A stretch of DNA of 21,144 bases from Daldinia sp. FL1419 (lineage: Eukaryota > Ascomycota > Sordariomycetes > Xylariales > Hypoxylaceae), in contig MU623659.1 in the NCBI GenBank assembly GCA_025201765.1, positions 1 to 21,144 on the forward strand, read 5' to 3'. Shown piece after piece: positions 1-10,475 of this stretch. Both the position numbers and the translations under genes were made by a program. The notes beneath the pieces were generated by a model. It saw only the letters and a list, made by a program, of their open reading frames with translations, did not search any database and had not been told where the DNA came from. Position 1 is the first letter of the stretch. Each line of letters opens with the position of its first letter.

Positions 1-354
1 GAAGATTAGTTAAATAAAATAAATAATTAAATAAATATTAAAATAATTTAAATAAATAAAAGAAAAATAATATAAATGTTAATCAATATTTATATTTATT
101 AATATATAAATATAGGTGTGATGAGTATAAAATTTATTTAGGTTTTTATAGAATTGAAGAATATTTTTATATTGTTAAATTAAAGTGTTTTAAATATTTT
201 AAGGTTGATATATAATTTAATATATTTATATAAAAAAAAATTAAATATGATTTTAAATTGGTAGTAAAAATAAAAGTTCTTAATAACCTTAAAAAAAAAA
301 AAAATAATGTAATTGATTAGGAAAATAAAAGTTGATTATTAAAATAAGTAATAA

Positions 355-3300
355 CCTTGGAGTTAAGAGTAATATTTATAATAAATATTATAGATGTTAT
401 TTATAGTATGAATTATTATCCCTTAAAAAATTTAATTATATTAGATTTAAGAATTATAATATATATCTTTAATTAAGTATTAAGGTTTGTTAATTATGAA
501 AAAGTTTTTTTAGAAGAATATATTATTATTAGAAATAATAAAATCTGAATATTAGGTTATGAATATATTGATATTAAAATTAAATATATTAATAATATTA
601 TAAAAATTAGGTTTTTAAATGTAGTGTATTATTTAAATTTTATTTGTAACCTTATATTTTTATAAATTTTTAAAAGATAAAAATATTAATAGAATAATTA
701 TTAAAAATATATTTATTTAAAATTTTAAAATAATAAAACCATAACTAAATTCATTAATTATTTTAATTAATTTATATTTAAAAATATCTTTTTTAAAATA
801 TTTAAATTAACATTTTATATATAATATAATAAACTTAATTAAAAAAGGTAAATATTAATAGTAAATATATTTAAATAATATTTAAAACTAAAATATCCAA
901 ATTTATAAACACTAAAAAACCTTATTAAAGCAAATATTAAAATCCAAATTAAAAAAATTAAAACAATTAATTACAAAATATATACTATTATTAAAACCAA
1001 ATATTAAATAAATTAAATACTTAAATATATTAATAAAATCTTAAAAATAAAATTAATTTTTAATTTTTATAATATTAAAAAATTAAATAATAATTTTATA
1101 AACCTATTATTAATTATAAATTAATAAATTAATATAATATTTAATTACTACTTTATAAATTAAATAATAACATTAATTATTAAAACCTTAAAAAATCTTA
1201 TTAATATTTTAAAAATTTAATATAATATTACTCTAAAAATTTAAAAATCTAATCAAAAAATTATTAAAAAAAAACCAACAATTTATACATACCTAAAAAA
1301 TCTATATATAAAAATCAAATCCTCAACAATTTACATATAAATTTAAAATAATACTATTAAACACTTAAGAAATATAATTAAGAATAAAGCAAAAATCATA
1401 AAGGCATATTTAAAATTACCTTATTCCTTATAACCCAAAATTTATAAAATAACAATATATTTATATAATTAAATATTATAATATAAAACAAACTAATAAA
1501 TACCATACAATCAATTTCATACATATATTAATACAAATAATAATCTTATAATTTACAACCAAAAACCTTAATAAAATTACCTTCAAATATATAATTATAA
1601 AACTTATATTATAATAATAATAATATTTAAAAAATTAAATAAACTAAAAAAATTTAATCTTAAAACATAAATAGGCTTTTTCATAAATTATATATCCATA
1701 AATATATACAAAATTTAAAACTTATATATTAATAAAATAATAAAATTAAAAGACATTATATTTAAAAAAAATAAAATCTTTAATAATAATTTTTAAAAAT
1801 TATAAAATAAATTTAAAAATAAATTAATAACCTATAAAATAAATTAATATAATAATTTATTAAAATTTATCTAAAATTCCTAATTTCAAAAAGGAATAAA
1901 TATATATAATAATATTTAAATAAATCCTTTAAAATAAATTAAAAATACGGATATATTAGGCATAATTAATGAACTAATAGAATTAGGCGGATTATTAAAT
2001 AAAAAAGAAGAAACCTTTACTATAAAAATTAATTACCTTTATATAAAAATATAATTTTATTTATTATTTTTTTTAAATAATTTTTCATTAATAATTTTAT
2101 TTATTATTTATATTAAAATATTAATAATCTTTTATATTATTTTTAATAATAAATATTATATATTATAAAAAATAATGTTTTATATTAGTTTTCTAATAAA
2201 TAAAATTAACATGTATAAAAGATATATAATTAATAAAATAAAAATGTTAAAATTTATTTATTAATTTTTTTAATATAATAAAGAAAATTTAAATAACTTT
2301 ATTTAAATATTCTTAATAAAAATTAATGAATATAGGAAAATATATAGAAAAAACCTATTAAAACTTTTAAAATGATATTTGGACATTTAAAATCATCTAT
2401 TATGTAAAATGTTTTAAAAAATTAAATAAATCTATTTTAAAAATTATATTAATATATATACTTAGGAAATTATATTGTAATTAAATAATTAATATAAAAA
2501 TAAGCAGGTATTTGGGTATATGTGGGTTTATATTTATAAGATTAATAAATACAATTTTTTCTAATGGTATAAAATACGTTTAGTAATGAAAGGAAATTAG
2601 TAAACAATTGATAATAAAAAAATTTACACCTTAACATTTATTAAAAGATCTTTTTGGGTATTAATAGTAATAATGGTTAAATATAATCTTAAATTTATAT
2701 AATATAATATAATAAATATGTTTATAAATGTAAAATTTAAAAGAAACATATTTATATATATATCCCAAAAATATTAATAATTAAAAAAAATATTTTATAT
2801 TATTAAAATACTTTATAATCTTTAAAAATTACCTTTTTTTTAATAATAAAAACTTTTATAAACTTTAAAAGAATTTGGTTTTACTTTAATATCTTAAAAA
2901 CCATATATATTTACTAAGAATAGAATCTTCTTCTTTATATATATGAATAATATTGTTATAACATATTAAAAGAAGGTTAAACTAAAGGTTAAATCAATTA
3001 TTTCCAAATTTAAGAAATAATATAAACTAATTAAAAATAATGAACTACAATAATTCCTTAAAATTAAAATAATTTAAAATCAAATATAATATCAAATTTA
3101 ATTAAATTAATTTACTTATATTAATAAAATTATTAACTTAATAAAAATAATTAAAAAAATCTTTGAAATACTTATAATAAAAGAAGAATTATTACTTTAT
3201 ATAAAAATGGTTTTATTTTAATTAATATAGTAATACTAATAAAAAATAAGTTTAATCTTATATACTATAATAATTACCTGATTTAATATTGTATTTACTT

Positions 3301-3950
3301 GTTTAAGATTAGTTTAATTTAATTTGAATCTAAATCTGAAATATTATATAATAACTAATTAAGTTATACAATATCTTTAGCATATACAAAGATATACCCT
3401 AAAACTAAATGGAAATAATATTTTTAAAATTATTAGTAATATTTTATTTACTAATAATACAGTTAATTAAAAAAGTTTATAAACATATATAATAAAATTA
3501 TTTAGTAAAATAATTAATTGAAAAATTAATAAACAAAATATAATTATTATATTTATTATTAAAATTGAATTATTTACCTTGGCTTAAGCTATAAAAGAAG
3601 GATTTTATATATTATGATTAATTAAGAATTTTGGAATTAAATTTAAAAACTAAATTATATTTTTATTATATAATAATAAATAAATAATTGGATTAATTAT
3701 TAAAAATATTGAAAAATTTAAAATGAAGTTAAAGTATATAGATATATATAATTACTAATTTAGATAGAAGGTTTAGAAAAATTATATTAAAATTAATTAT
3801 ATTAATTTAAAAAATATAAGCACAAATAAATTTACAAAAACATTATTAAAAAAGAAGTATATTCGCTTTAAAAAATAGATAAGTTTGATAAATATTTTAG
3901 ATTGTTTAAAAACCAAAGTGTTCAAAAATATGGATAAAATGATATAATAG
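355..3950 (+). pseudogene. copia-1 pol remnant (protease-integrase-RT-RNase H)
   Basis: Decayed polyprotein of a Ty1/copia element. All recognisable domains lie in one frame (codons starting at positions divisible by 3), so decay is almost purely by substitution. Protease: the catalytic Asp codon is at 444-446 in IILDLRIIIYIFN (family form LDSG-T). Pre-integrase: KYPNL at 891-905. Integrase: the first catalytic Asp is now Asn at 1062-1064, and a C-terminal segment GFFINYISINIYKIW starts near 1674. RT: starts near 2502 (VYIYKINK, then RLVMKG), with the YVDD box changed to YMNN at 2940-2951. RNase H: IELFTLA-stop-AIKEG at 3564-3602, matching the family TEAE segment, and a C-terminal segment KLKYIDIYNY at about 3726-3755. 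In-frame stops sit where Gln, Trp or Arg is expected. The true C-terminus is uncertain; the stops at 3945-3950 may be native. Known: copia pol order and motifs. Inferred: inactivation by RIP. Confidence 0.9.
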
Positions 3951-4080
3951 AAGTAGAAAATAAATAAAAAAGTTATTGAAAAGGTATAATTAAAGGAATA
4001 TCCCAATTTAAAAATATAAAAAAATTATATTTTAATATTATACGTTTTAGATTTGCTTGTCAATTTTATCTAAGGGAATA

Positions 4081-4233
4081 TGTTAAATTAATAAATTTAA
4101 AAAATAACATAGAAAAATTTTTTCCTTTACAACAATTCTATAAAAAGCCTCACTGCTCTATTCTAGAATTCTAACAATAACAATAACAACTTAAATTCCA
4201 TAATCATAATTTTTCCCTATGTATTATATGACA
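4081..4233 (+). repeat. Putative 3' LTR of copia-1
   Basis: It starts with TGTTAAATT directly after a purine-rich run and ends with TATGACA, giving TG...CA ends (TGTT may be RIP-altered TGTC, the complement of GACA). It contains a TATA-like box (TATAAAAA, 4139-4146) followed by a pyrimidine-rich initiator-like stretch and AACAATAACAATAACAAC, typical of a short copia U3-R region. The matching 5' LTR lies outside the window, so the right boundary is a guess. The sequence from about 4122 on is far less mutated than the pol before it. Confidence 0.5.
4139..4146 (+). promoter_or_regulatory. TATA-like box in the copia-1 LTR
   Basis: TATAAAAA followed about 20 bases later by CTCTATTC, the arrangement of an LTR core promoter (TATA box and start region). 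It would have driven transcription of the element from its 5' copy. Assigned by position and motif only. Confidence 0.4.
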
Positions 4234-4346
4234 GAACCGTGTTCCGGAGAAAACCTACCCGCCGCCTATCCGAACCAGCTGCGTTGCCATAGCTTTGGCT
4301 TCACCCTGTGTTCCTATTGGAACTCACCCTGTGTTCCTATTGGAAC
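4234..4346. other. GC-normal island that escaped RIP
   Basis: About 113 bases of roughly balanced composition, including several CpG sites (CCCGCCGCC, TCCGGA, TCCGAACC), between the putative copia-1 LTR and module S. I find no convincing reading frame or RNA gene in it. Its integrity implies that it was single-copy, or too short to be seen as a repeat, when RIP acted. It ends in a perfect tandem duplication, listed separately. Confidence 0.7.
4301..4346. repeat. Perfect 23-bp tandem duplication with hairpin arms
   Basis: Two identical 23-base units, 4301-4323 and 4324-4346, with no mismatch. Each unit ends in GTTCC-TATT-GGAAC (4310-4323 and 4333-4346), a 5-bp stem with a 4-base loop, so the pair could form two adjacent hairpins. 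In a region this heavily mutated, two perfect copies imply a recent duplication. Confidence 0.9.
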
Positions 4347-4358
4347 TAAACCATTAAT

Positions 4359-4686
4359 TTATAAACCCTCATTTTTTATTTATTAATAAACTTTCTTTAA
4401 TTATTTTTATATATTTTTAATAATATTTTTGTTAATAAGATATATTTAATTTTAAAATATTTTAGATTATTAATATTAATTTTAATAATTGTTAATTTAT
4501 AATGTTACAATATTATTTATTTTATTGGAATATTAATTCAATATTTTTTAAAATATGGATTTATATTATTTTATAAAGGGATTATTAATTAATTTAATAT
4601 AAATAAGAATAAAAGGAAAATTATAAAAAAAAAATTAATTTTAATATGTTTAAATATTTAAAATTATAATCTTAACTAATATTTAT
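4359..4686 (+). repeat. Module S, left copy
   Basis: About 328 bases that align, with mostly C/T and G/A differences, to the reverse complement of 20298-20621. Shared landmarks in order are ATAAACCCTC-ATTTTTTA (left edge), AAGATATATTTAATTTTAAAATATTTTAGATTATTAA around 4438-4475 (given by position and first and last bases), ATATGGATTTATA (about 4553), and ATTATAATCTTAACTAAT (right edge). In the right copy, S joins directly onto the tandem array. Here that continuity is lost after about 4690, consistent with an insertion or divergence at that point. No coding potential seen. Confidence 0.8.
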
Positions 4687-4689
4687 TAA

Positions 4690-5249
4690 TATTATATGAT
4701 TTTATAAGAAAAGAAAAAGTTATTAATGTGGGAATATTGATCATATAATTATAATGGTATAAACCCACTTTAATCTTATATTTAACTCCACATATTTTAA
4801 TTTCTAATTAAAATATGTTCTTTTTTTAAAATAATTACTTTTAATTAAATTTACAAATACCTTCACTTTTATTATTGCATGCAATAGTACCTTGTCCATC
4901 CAACATAATCTAATTGGTATATTTTTATAGAAAAAATGGAGTGTGTTTGAAACTAATATCTTTTCAATATTTATAATTTCTTTAAAAATTTTTGAAATGA
5001 TATAGTTTGGAGCTGAAATCTTATAATTAGGAGTTAAAACCATATAATTAGGAGTTGAAATCATTATAGTCTACTTAGAAAATGAGTTAAATACGGTTAA
5101 AATTTATTACTTTATAAAATATATCTTTTAAGGAAAAGGTATTACTACTACTCCCTTATATATTCCCTTATACAATACCTCTTATATCTTTAAAATAACA
5201 ACTAGTTGAGTAAATTTATAATATTCTATTTAATTAGTTTGAATTTAAT
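4690..5249. other. Unassigned AT-rich stretch upstream of the gag-like frame
   Basis: By position this should hold the LTR and leader of whatever element carries the gag-like frame at 5250, but no direct-repeat partner was found downstream. It includes a 21-bp tandem repeat (5009-5071) and a minus-strand open stretch of 86 codons (4804-5064) that I do not accept as a gene. Around 4870-4920 composition is closer to normal (TTGCATGCAATAGTACC), which suggests a locally less mutated patch. Confidence 0.5.
5009..5071. repeat. 21-bp tandem repeat, three units
   Basis: Units 5009-5029, 5030-5050 and 5051-5071 all start with GGAG(C/T)T(G/A)AAA; differences between units are mainly C/T and G/A. A partial fourth unit may precede it at 4994-5008. 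Because 21 is a multiple of 3, the minus strand reads as a 7-residue repeat containing Pro-Asn-Tyr. Confidence 0.8.
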
Positions 5250-6240
5250 ATGTTACCGCCCTCTAAAATTACCTAAACATTTTTATTAACACCTTTATTA
5301 ATACCTTTTATAGATGTTATATAGTAAGATCCTTTTATTATTAAGTTATTTAACACAAATTAAAATATACTATTTATTTAACCAATTAATATTAAACCTA
5401 ATTAGGAATATTCAATCAACCCAGAACCTATCGTTATACAACAAAAGTAGCTAGATATAGTTACAGTTATTATAGGATATATATTAAGAAAACCTACACC
5501 CATTATTTAAAATTTAATAACAATTACACCTACCACACCTACAAATGTTTCTAATCAGGATAAGGGTACTTATTTAATTATTATATACTAGCCAGTTTTG
5601 TTTGAACCTAATTACTACCCTTACTGCTTATTTGATGGATTAAATATTATATAATGGTTTAAAGATGTATAACATGTTTTTTAACAATATAGAATAATTG
5701 AGGATAATATAATCACTAATATACTATACTAAACAATTAATAAAAATATTAAGAGATAAATTAAAGTTATTATTTACAGAACTATTATTTAAAATTAAAC
5801 TTATAATTAATTAAAATATAAATTTGTACCACATGATTTTGAAAAATTTAAATCTATTTAAAAGAAATTTATAAACTTTAAGAAAAAACCTATTTTATTT
5901 AATATTATTAAGGTTACTAATTTAATTAAAAATTATACTATAGTTTTTAAGGAAGTTAAGAAAATAAAGGAAATTATCTATTCTAATAACTACATATACA
6001 ATATTTTTAAAAGGATTAGCTTAAAAATTATAGAAAAAATATTATATAAAGAATAAATACTAATCAAAATAATTAACAATTATTTATCCATCTAATTTGA
6101 TAAAATTATTAAGAGATAGGTTAAAAATGAATTATATATTAAAAACTACTACCAAGGATATAATTAAATGAAAAAAGTGTTTATTAAAACCTACTACCAT
6201 AATAATTATAACCTAAACTAAAAATATATATTAATCCAAA
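5250..6240 (+). pseudogene. RIP-damaged gag-like reading frame
   Basis: From the ATG at 5250 one frame runs about 330 codons, and nearly all interruptions are TAA or TAG where CAA, CAG or TGG would restore Gln or Trp. The N-terminal third is Pro/Thr-rich (NPEPIVIQQK, then TITPTTPTN). A segment LFDGLNII-stop-WFKDV near 5625 and basic, Lys/Glu-rich helical sequence after about 5840 resemble the gag protein of fungal LTR retrotransposons, probably of the Ty3/gypsy type. That assignment is from general resemblance, not a diagnostic motif. No zinc knuckle, protease or RT is visible downstream, so the element may be truncated, non-autonomous or too decayed to read. The 5' end was chosen at the only ATG that opens the frame. 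Confidence 0.5.
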
Positions 6241-7107
6241 AAAAATTTTATCTATTATTTTAAATTTTCTATTTTTATTTATTTTTTTAAATTTTATATA
6301 TATCAATAATTAAACCATTATATTGGTTATATAATAATATTTTAATATTATTATCTTTTTTTTTATTAATTTCTAACTATTATATTTACTTATAACTGGG
6401 GAGTTTTTTTTAGTTACATTTTTGTAAAAGGGAGGGAAATAATTAACTCAAATGCGAAGAAATTAAAACTTTAAAACTTAAAAATTATAGTTTTTTATAA
6501 TATAAAAATAGTTCTTATAATCATCTTCACCAAAAGAAATGTAATACCTAAAGAAAAACCATATGTCAATATGATTTTTAGAATTAAATAATTGGAAATA
6601 TTCTTCGCAAAACTTATAAAGAACCTTATTTAGATAGTCAAATATTTAAACTATTAGATTTTTTATGTAATAAGAATTGGTTAAGATTTTGATTATATAT
6701 TTATTAATAGGATTATTTTTACAAATATTAATATATATAGAGGATAATATTTATTTAGATGATTGTGATAATATTATATTAAAATAATAAAAATAATAAA
6801 GATTATTTTTTAAAAAATTGATATTAATAATTTCCTAGTAAATATAACAATTAACTGCAGCACCACCAAAGATTTTAAATTCCATTATATTAAACATCTA
6901 GGCATTCTAATTAATTAGAAATTATTTAGACTATTTCAAAAAAAAATCATTTACAAAGCGATAAGAATTGAAGAAAAAACCATCAATATGAACAACTAAT
7001 TTCTAATACTTTTTAAATTCGTCCATATTATCAACTTAATTGAATCATATTATAAAAGTATGGTTAAATAATAGAACAATAGGAACAATAATAAACTAAT
7101 TATTTAA

Positions 7108-7130
7108 ATTATTATTATTATTATTATTAT
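7108..7130. repeat. ATT trinucleotide microsatellite
   Basis: An uninterrupted run of nearly eight ATT units. Simple low-complexity repeat. Confidence 0.9.
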
Positions 7131-7420
7131 TACTATTTAGAATATTGGTTATTGATAATAATATTGATAAAAAACTATCACTTAAAAAGTTTATATTTAT
7201 TAATTTAAATTAAAAAAATATTTTAAATATTTATTAATTAATATCCAATTAAATGTAATGAAGTATCTTAGAATGAATAAATTAAAAGGTTAAAAAATGA
7301 ACCCTAAGGAAAAAAAGGAAAGAAAGGAAAATAAAAAAGAAAGGAAGGATAAAAACCATAGTATTAAATTATGATATATTAAAACAAAAGATGCTATTCA
7401 TAATCAATATAATTAAACTA

Positions 7421-7520
7421 CTGAAAAATGCTGCTCAGTGTTCATGTACGAATTCAAGCATACACATCATACGAAAATTGCAGCTATAACTAATAAGCAC
7501 TTACCGATTTGAACAGCAAC
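7421..7520. other. GC-normal island with inverted-repeat ends
   Basis: About 100 bases of balanced composition inside AT-only surroundings. The 5-base arms GCTGC (about 7430-7434) and GCAGC (about 7479-7483) are complementary. On the minus strand a C-box-like ATGATGT and a D-box-like CTGA lie between or beside these arms, and GTAAGTG resembles a 5' splice site with a CAG 84 bases downstream. None of these readings is strong enough to call an RNA gene or intron. What is certain is that this patch escaped mutation. Confidence 0.5.
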
Positions 7521-8534
7521 AATCATAGAATTAAAACATAAAATATTATTAATTTATTTTTTTATTTTTAATATTTTTTTATTTTTACAATATCTTTTTT
7601 TTATAATATAGTTATATCTTTTATGAGTTTATATTCCATTTGATTAGGCTAAGGTGATTTATATAGTACACATTTGGTATTAATATTATTATTATAAATT
7701 ACCATTATTAGTTTAATAATACCTTATAATATTAAGTTATTATTAAGTTAGTAAATATGGTTAATTTATTAGTTTTAGGTATTTATAATAAGGTGATTAA
7801 ATTATTACAAACCCTTATAAATACTATTTATTTAATTAAATATGATAAATTAATTAAATATAAAAACCTATTTTCTTGGTTAGATATAATCACTGAAAAA
7901 AGAAGAAGCTTTATCCTACATTTGATTAATTAGTTAAAAATGCTACAATATTATTAGGGATTAATATAAATCATTAGTGTAATAATTTATTATTAATATT
8001 AATATAAGTTTTATAATTATATATTAAGAAGTAATAACTTAACAATTCTTATATTATGGCTTTTTGGGAATTAACTACACATAATATACCTAATCAAAGA
8101 ACCTTCTACAAAAAGGAATCAATATAAACCTTAAGGTACAATTTTAAGGAAAGTTTTAATTTATTAACGTTTAAAGTTATATAATAAAAGGTTTAAATAT
8201 TATTTTTATTAATACATACCAATTTATTTAATTTAAAATATATAAAATTAGTAAAGACTGATAATTAAAATTATTTTCTTTTTATAGTTTATATTTTAAA
8301 AAAATATTATTTATAAATTTTCAATTCAATTCATCAAAAATTAGAACAACAAACCAATTATATCAGAAATTAAATAACAATAATACTTAAAAAATTGAGA
8401 AAGTTAATTCCTAAAGAACTATATAACGTACCTATAGTTATTTAAAGAAATAATTAAACTTATAAATTTTAATATATTTATCTAGGATGAAGTCCAGTGT
8501 ATTATATTGAAATTTTTCTAATAAATTATTATAT

Positions 8535-8632
8535 GAAATTAATAAGAAATTAATAAATAATTAATAAGGTAATTGATAATAATTGATAAGAATTGATAAA
8601 AATTAATAAAAATTAATAAGGGATAAAAAATA
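8535..8632. repeat. Degenerate short tandem repeat of (T/G)ATAA units
   Basis: Repeated AATTGATAA or AATTAATAA cores about 10-12 bases apart, just before array A. Copies differ by G/A, as expected after RIP of one original unit. Confidence 0.7.
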
Positions 8633-8696
8633 TATTAAAAAATTTAAAGTTTAAGAAAATATTTATAATTGGGTGTATTTTTTTTATTAATAAAAA

Positions 8697-10475
8697 TTTA
8701 AGTTAATCAAATAAAAAAATAATTTATTTATATTAAATATAAATTTTAATAATTTTTATAGGATATGTTTTAATCTTATATTTTTATTGTACAAAATTTT
8801 ATAATTTTAAAAATTGATGATTTTATTTTTGAGAATTTAAGTTGATTAGATAGGAAAATAATTTTTGGAGGTTTATTTATATTAAATATAAGTTTTAATT
8901 AAATAAAAACTTTAATTAAATAAGAGTTTTTGTAGGATATACCCTAATCTTATATTTTTATTGTATAAATTTCTATAAAAAAATTAATAATTTTATATTT
9001 AAGAATTTAAGTTGATTAAATAAGAAAATAATTTCTAAAGAACTTTAATAGTTTTTATAAGATATATCCTACAATTTTATAGAAAATTTAATAATTAGAT
9101 GTATTTTAATTTAAATTGATTAAATAAGAAAATAATTTTTAAAGATTTATTTATATTGAGTATGAGTTTGAATAATTTTTATAGGATATATCCTATATTT
9201 TATTGTATAAATCTTAATAGAAAAATTAATAATTTAATATTTAAAAATTTAATTTAACTAAATAAAAATTAATATTTAAGGGTTTATATATTGAATAGGA
9301 GTTTTAATAATTTTTGTAGGATATACCCTAACCCTACACTTTTATGGTATAAATCTTTATAGAAAAATTAATAATTTTATACTTAAAAACTTAAGCTAAT
9401 TAAATTAAAATTAATATTTAAGGGTTTATATATTAAATATAAGTTTGAATTAAATAAGAGTTTAAATTAAACAGGAGTTTTTGCAGTTTTATTGTACAAA
9501 GTTTTATAGAAAATTAATCATTTTATACTTAAAAACTTAAACTGATTAAATAAAAAATAATTTTTGGAGGTTTATTTATATTAAATAGGAGTTTTAATAG
9601 TTTTTGTAGGATATGCCTTGTAATTTTATTGTATAAATCTTTATGGAAAATTAATAATTTTATGTTTGAGAGTTTAAGTTGATTAAATAGGAAAATAATT
9701 TTTGGAGGTTTATTTATGTTGAATATGAGTTCTAATTAAATAAGAACTCTAATTGAATAAGAACTCCTGTAAGACATACCCTACAATTTTATCATACAAA
9801 ATTAACAATTTTATTTTTAAAAGTTTGAGTTAATTAAATAGGAAAACAATTTTTAAGGGTTTATTTATGTTAAATATAAATTTTAATTAAATCAAAGTTT
9901 TAATAGTTTTTGCAAAATATACCCTAACCTTACATTTTTATTATATGAAATTTTATGGTTTTAAAAATTAATAATTTTATATTTGAGAATTTAAGCTGAT
10001 TAAATAGGAAAACAATTCTTAAAGGCTTATTTATATTAAATATAAGTTTTAATAGTTTTTGTAGGATATGCCTTACATATTATTGTACAAAGTCTTATAG
10101 AAAAATTAATAATTCTATATTTGAAAACTTAAGCTAATTAAATAAAAAAACAATTTTTAAAGGTTTATTTATATTTTAAAAAGTTTATAAAAACTTTAAA
10201 AAAGTTAGATTAGTGGATTTTGTCCTGGTTTTGTTACCTTAATTTATTATTATAAAAAAATTAATAATTTTATATTTGAGAATTTAAATTAATTAAATAG
10301 GAAAATAATTTTTAAGGGTTTATTTATATTAAACATAAACTTTAATTAAATAAAAACTTTAATAATTTTTATAAAATATACCCTAACCCTATATTTTTAT
10401 TATATAAAGTGTTATAGAAAATTAATAATTTTATATTTAAGAACATAAGTTAATTAAATAAAAAAACAATTTTTG
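8697..10475 (+). repeat. Tandem array A, about 13 units of 135-170 bp
   Basis: Units begin with a core like GAATTTAAGTTGATTAAATA near 8697, 8833, 9003, 9104, 9245, 9386, 9532, 9669, 9820, 9986, 10123, 10278 and 10441. Each continues with an AATAATTTTTGGAGG-like segment, TTTATTTATATTAAATA, AGTTTTAATAG, a TTTTGTAGGATAT-CCCTA segment, TTATTGTA, and an AAATTAATAATTTTATA tail. Length varies because an internal AGTTTTAATTAAATAA-type sub-repeat occurs once or several times. The first half of the unit matches the first part of arrays B and C; the tail is particular to A. C is strongly depleted over 8640-9750 while G survives, so the array decayed mainly on one strand. No coding potential. Confidence 0.88.
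10160..10235 (+). repeat. Internal partial copy of module E in array A
   Basis: A TTTATTTATATTTTAAAAAG-like start followed by AACTTTAAAAAAGTT resembles the beginning of module E at 10476, but then reads into GTGGATTTTGTCCTGGTTTTG, which E lacks, and array A resumes. It may record a second array fused to the first. Confidence 0.4.

Larger units (their letters stand above)
1..4233 (+). mobile_element. copia-1: RIP-degraded Ty1/copia retrotransposon, 5' end outside window
   Basis: The order protease, integrase, reverse transcriptase, RNase H, then a putative 3' LTR is the Ty1/copia order, read on the plus strand. The element enters from the left edge, so its 5' LTR and most of gag are missing from the window. 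Positions 1-350 should encode the end of gag; I can translate them but recognise no zinc knuckle there. A G-containing run (CTAAGGGAA, about 4070-4079) just before the LTR is a candidate polypurine tract. The element cannot be active: the reading frame holds many stops and catalytic Asp codons have become Asn codons. Confidence 0.88.
6241..8460. other. Unassigned degraded sequence
   Basis: About 2.2 kb with no gene I can support on either strand. Both G and C are kept in places (for example 6840-6960), so this is not uniformly decayed, but no polymerase, integrase or transposase motif could be read. It contains a purine-rich tract (about 7296-7350), an ATT microsatellite and a GC-normal island, listed separately. 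It may be the rest of the element carrying the gag-like frame. Confidence 0.5.

Noticed and set aside
3797..4006. Minus-strand open stretch of 69 codons
   Set aside because: It is antisense to the copia-1 RNase H end, which is supported by family motifs. Its Phe/Ile/Tyr-rich composition is what AT-only DNA gives by chance.
4804..5064. Minus-strand 86-codon stretch as a real gene
   Set aside because: No family recognised, no upstream control seen, and part of it is explained by a stop-free 21-bp repeat. Kept only as a low-interest finding.
7421..7520. Box C/D snoRNA or an 84-base intron on the minus strand
   Set aside because: The C box has a mismatch, the C-to-D distance is too short, there is no C'/D' pair, and the intron reading has no convincing branch site or flanking exons.
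7421..7520. tRNA gene
   Set aside because: No A box, no proper B box and no cloverleaf could be laid out on either strand.
8697..10475. CRISPR array
   Set aside because: Repeats are continuous tandem units of 135-170 bp without short conserved repeats separated by unique spacers, and the context is a eukaryotic RIP-damaged region.
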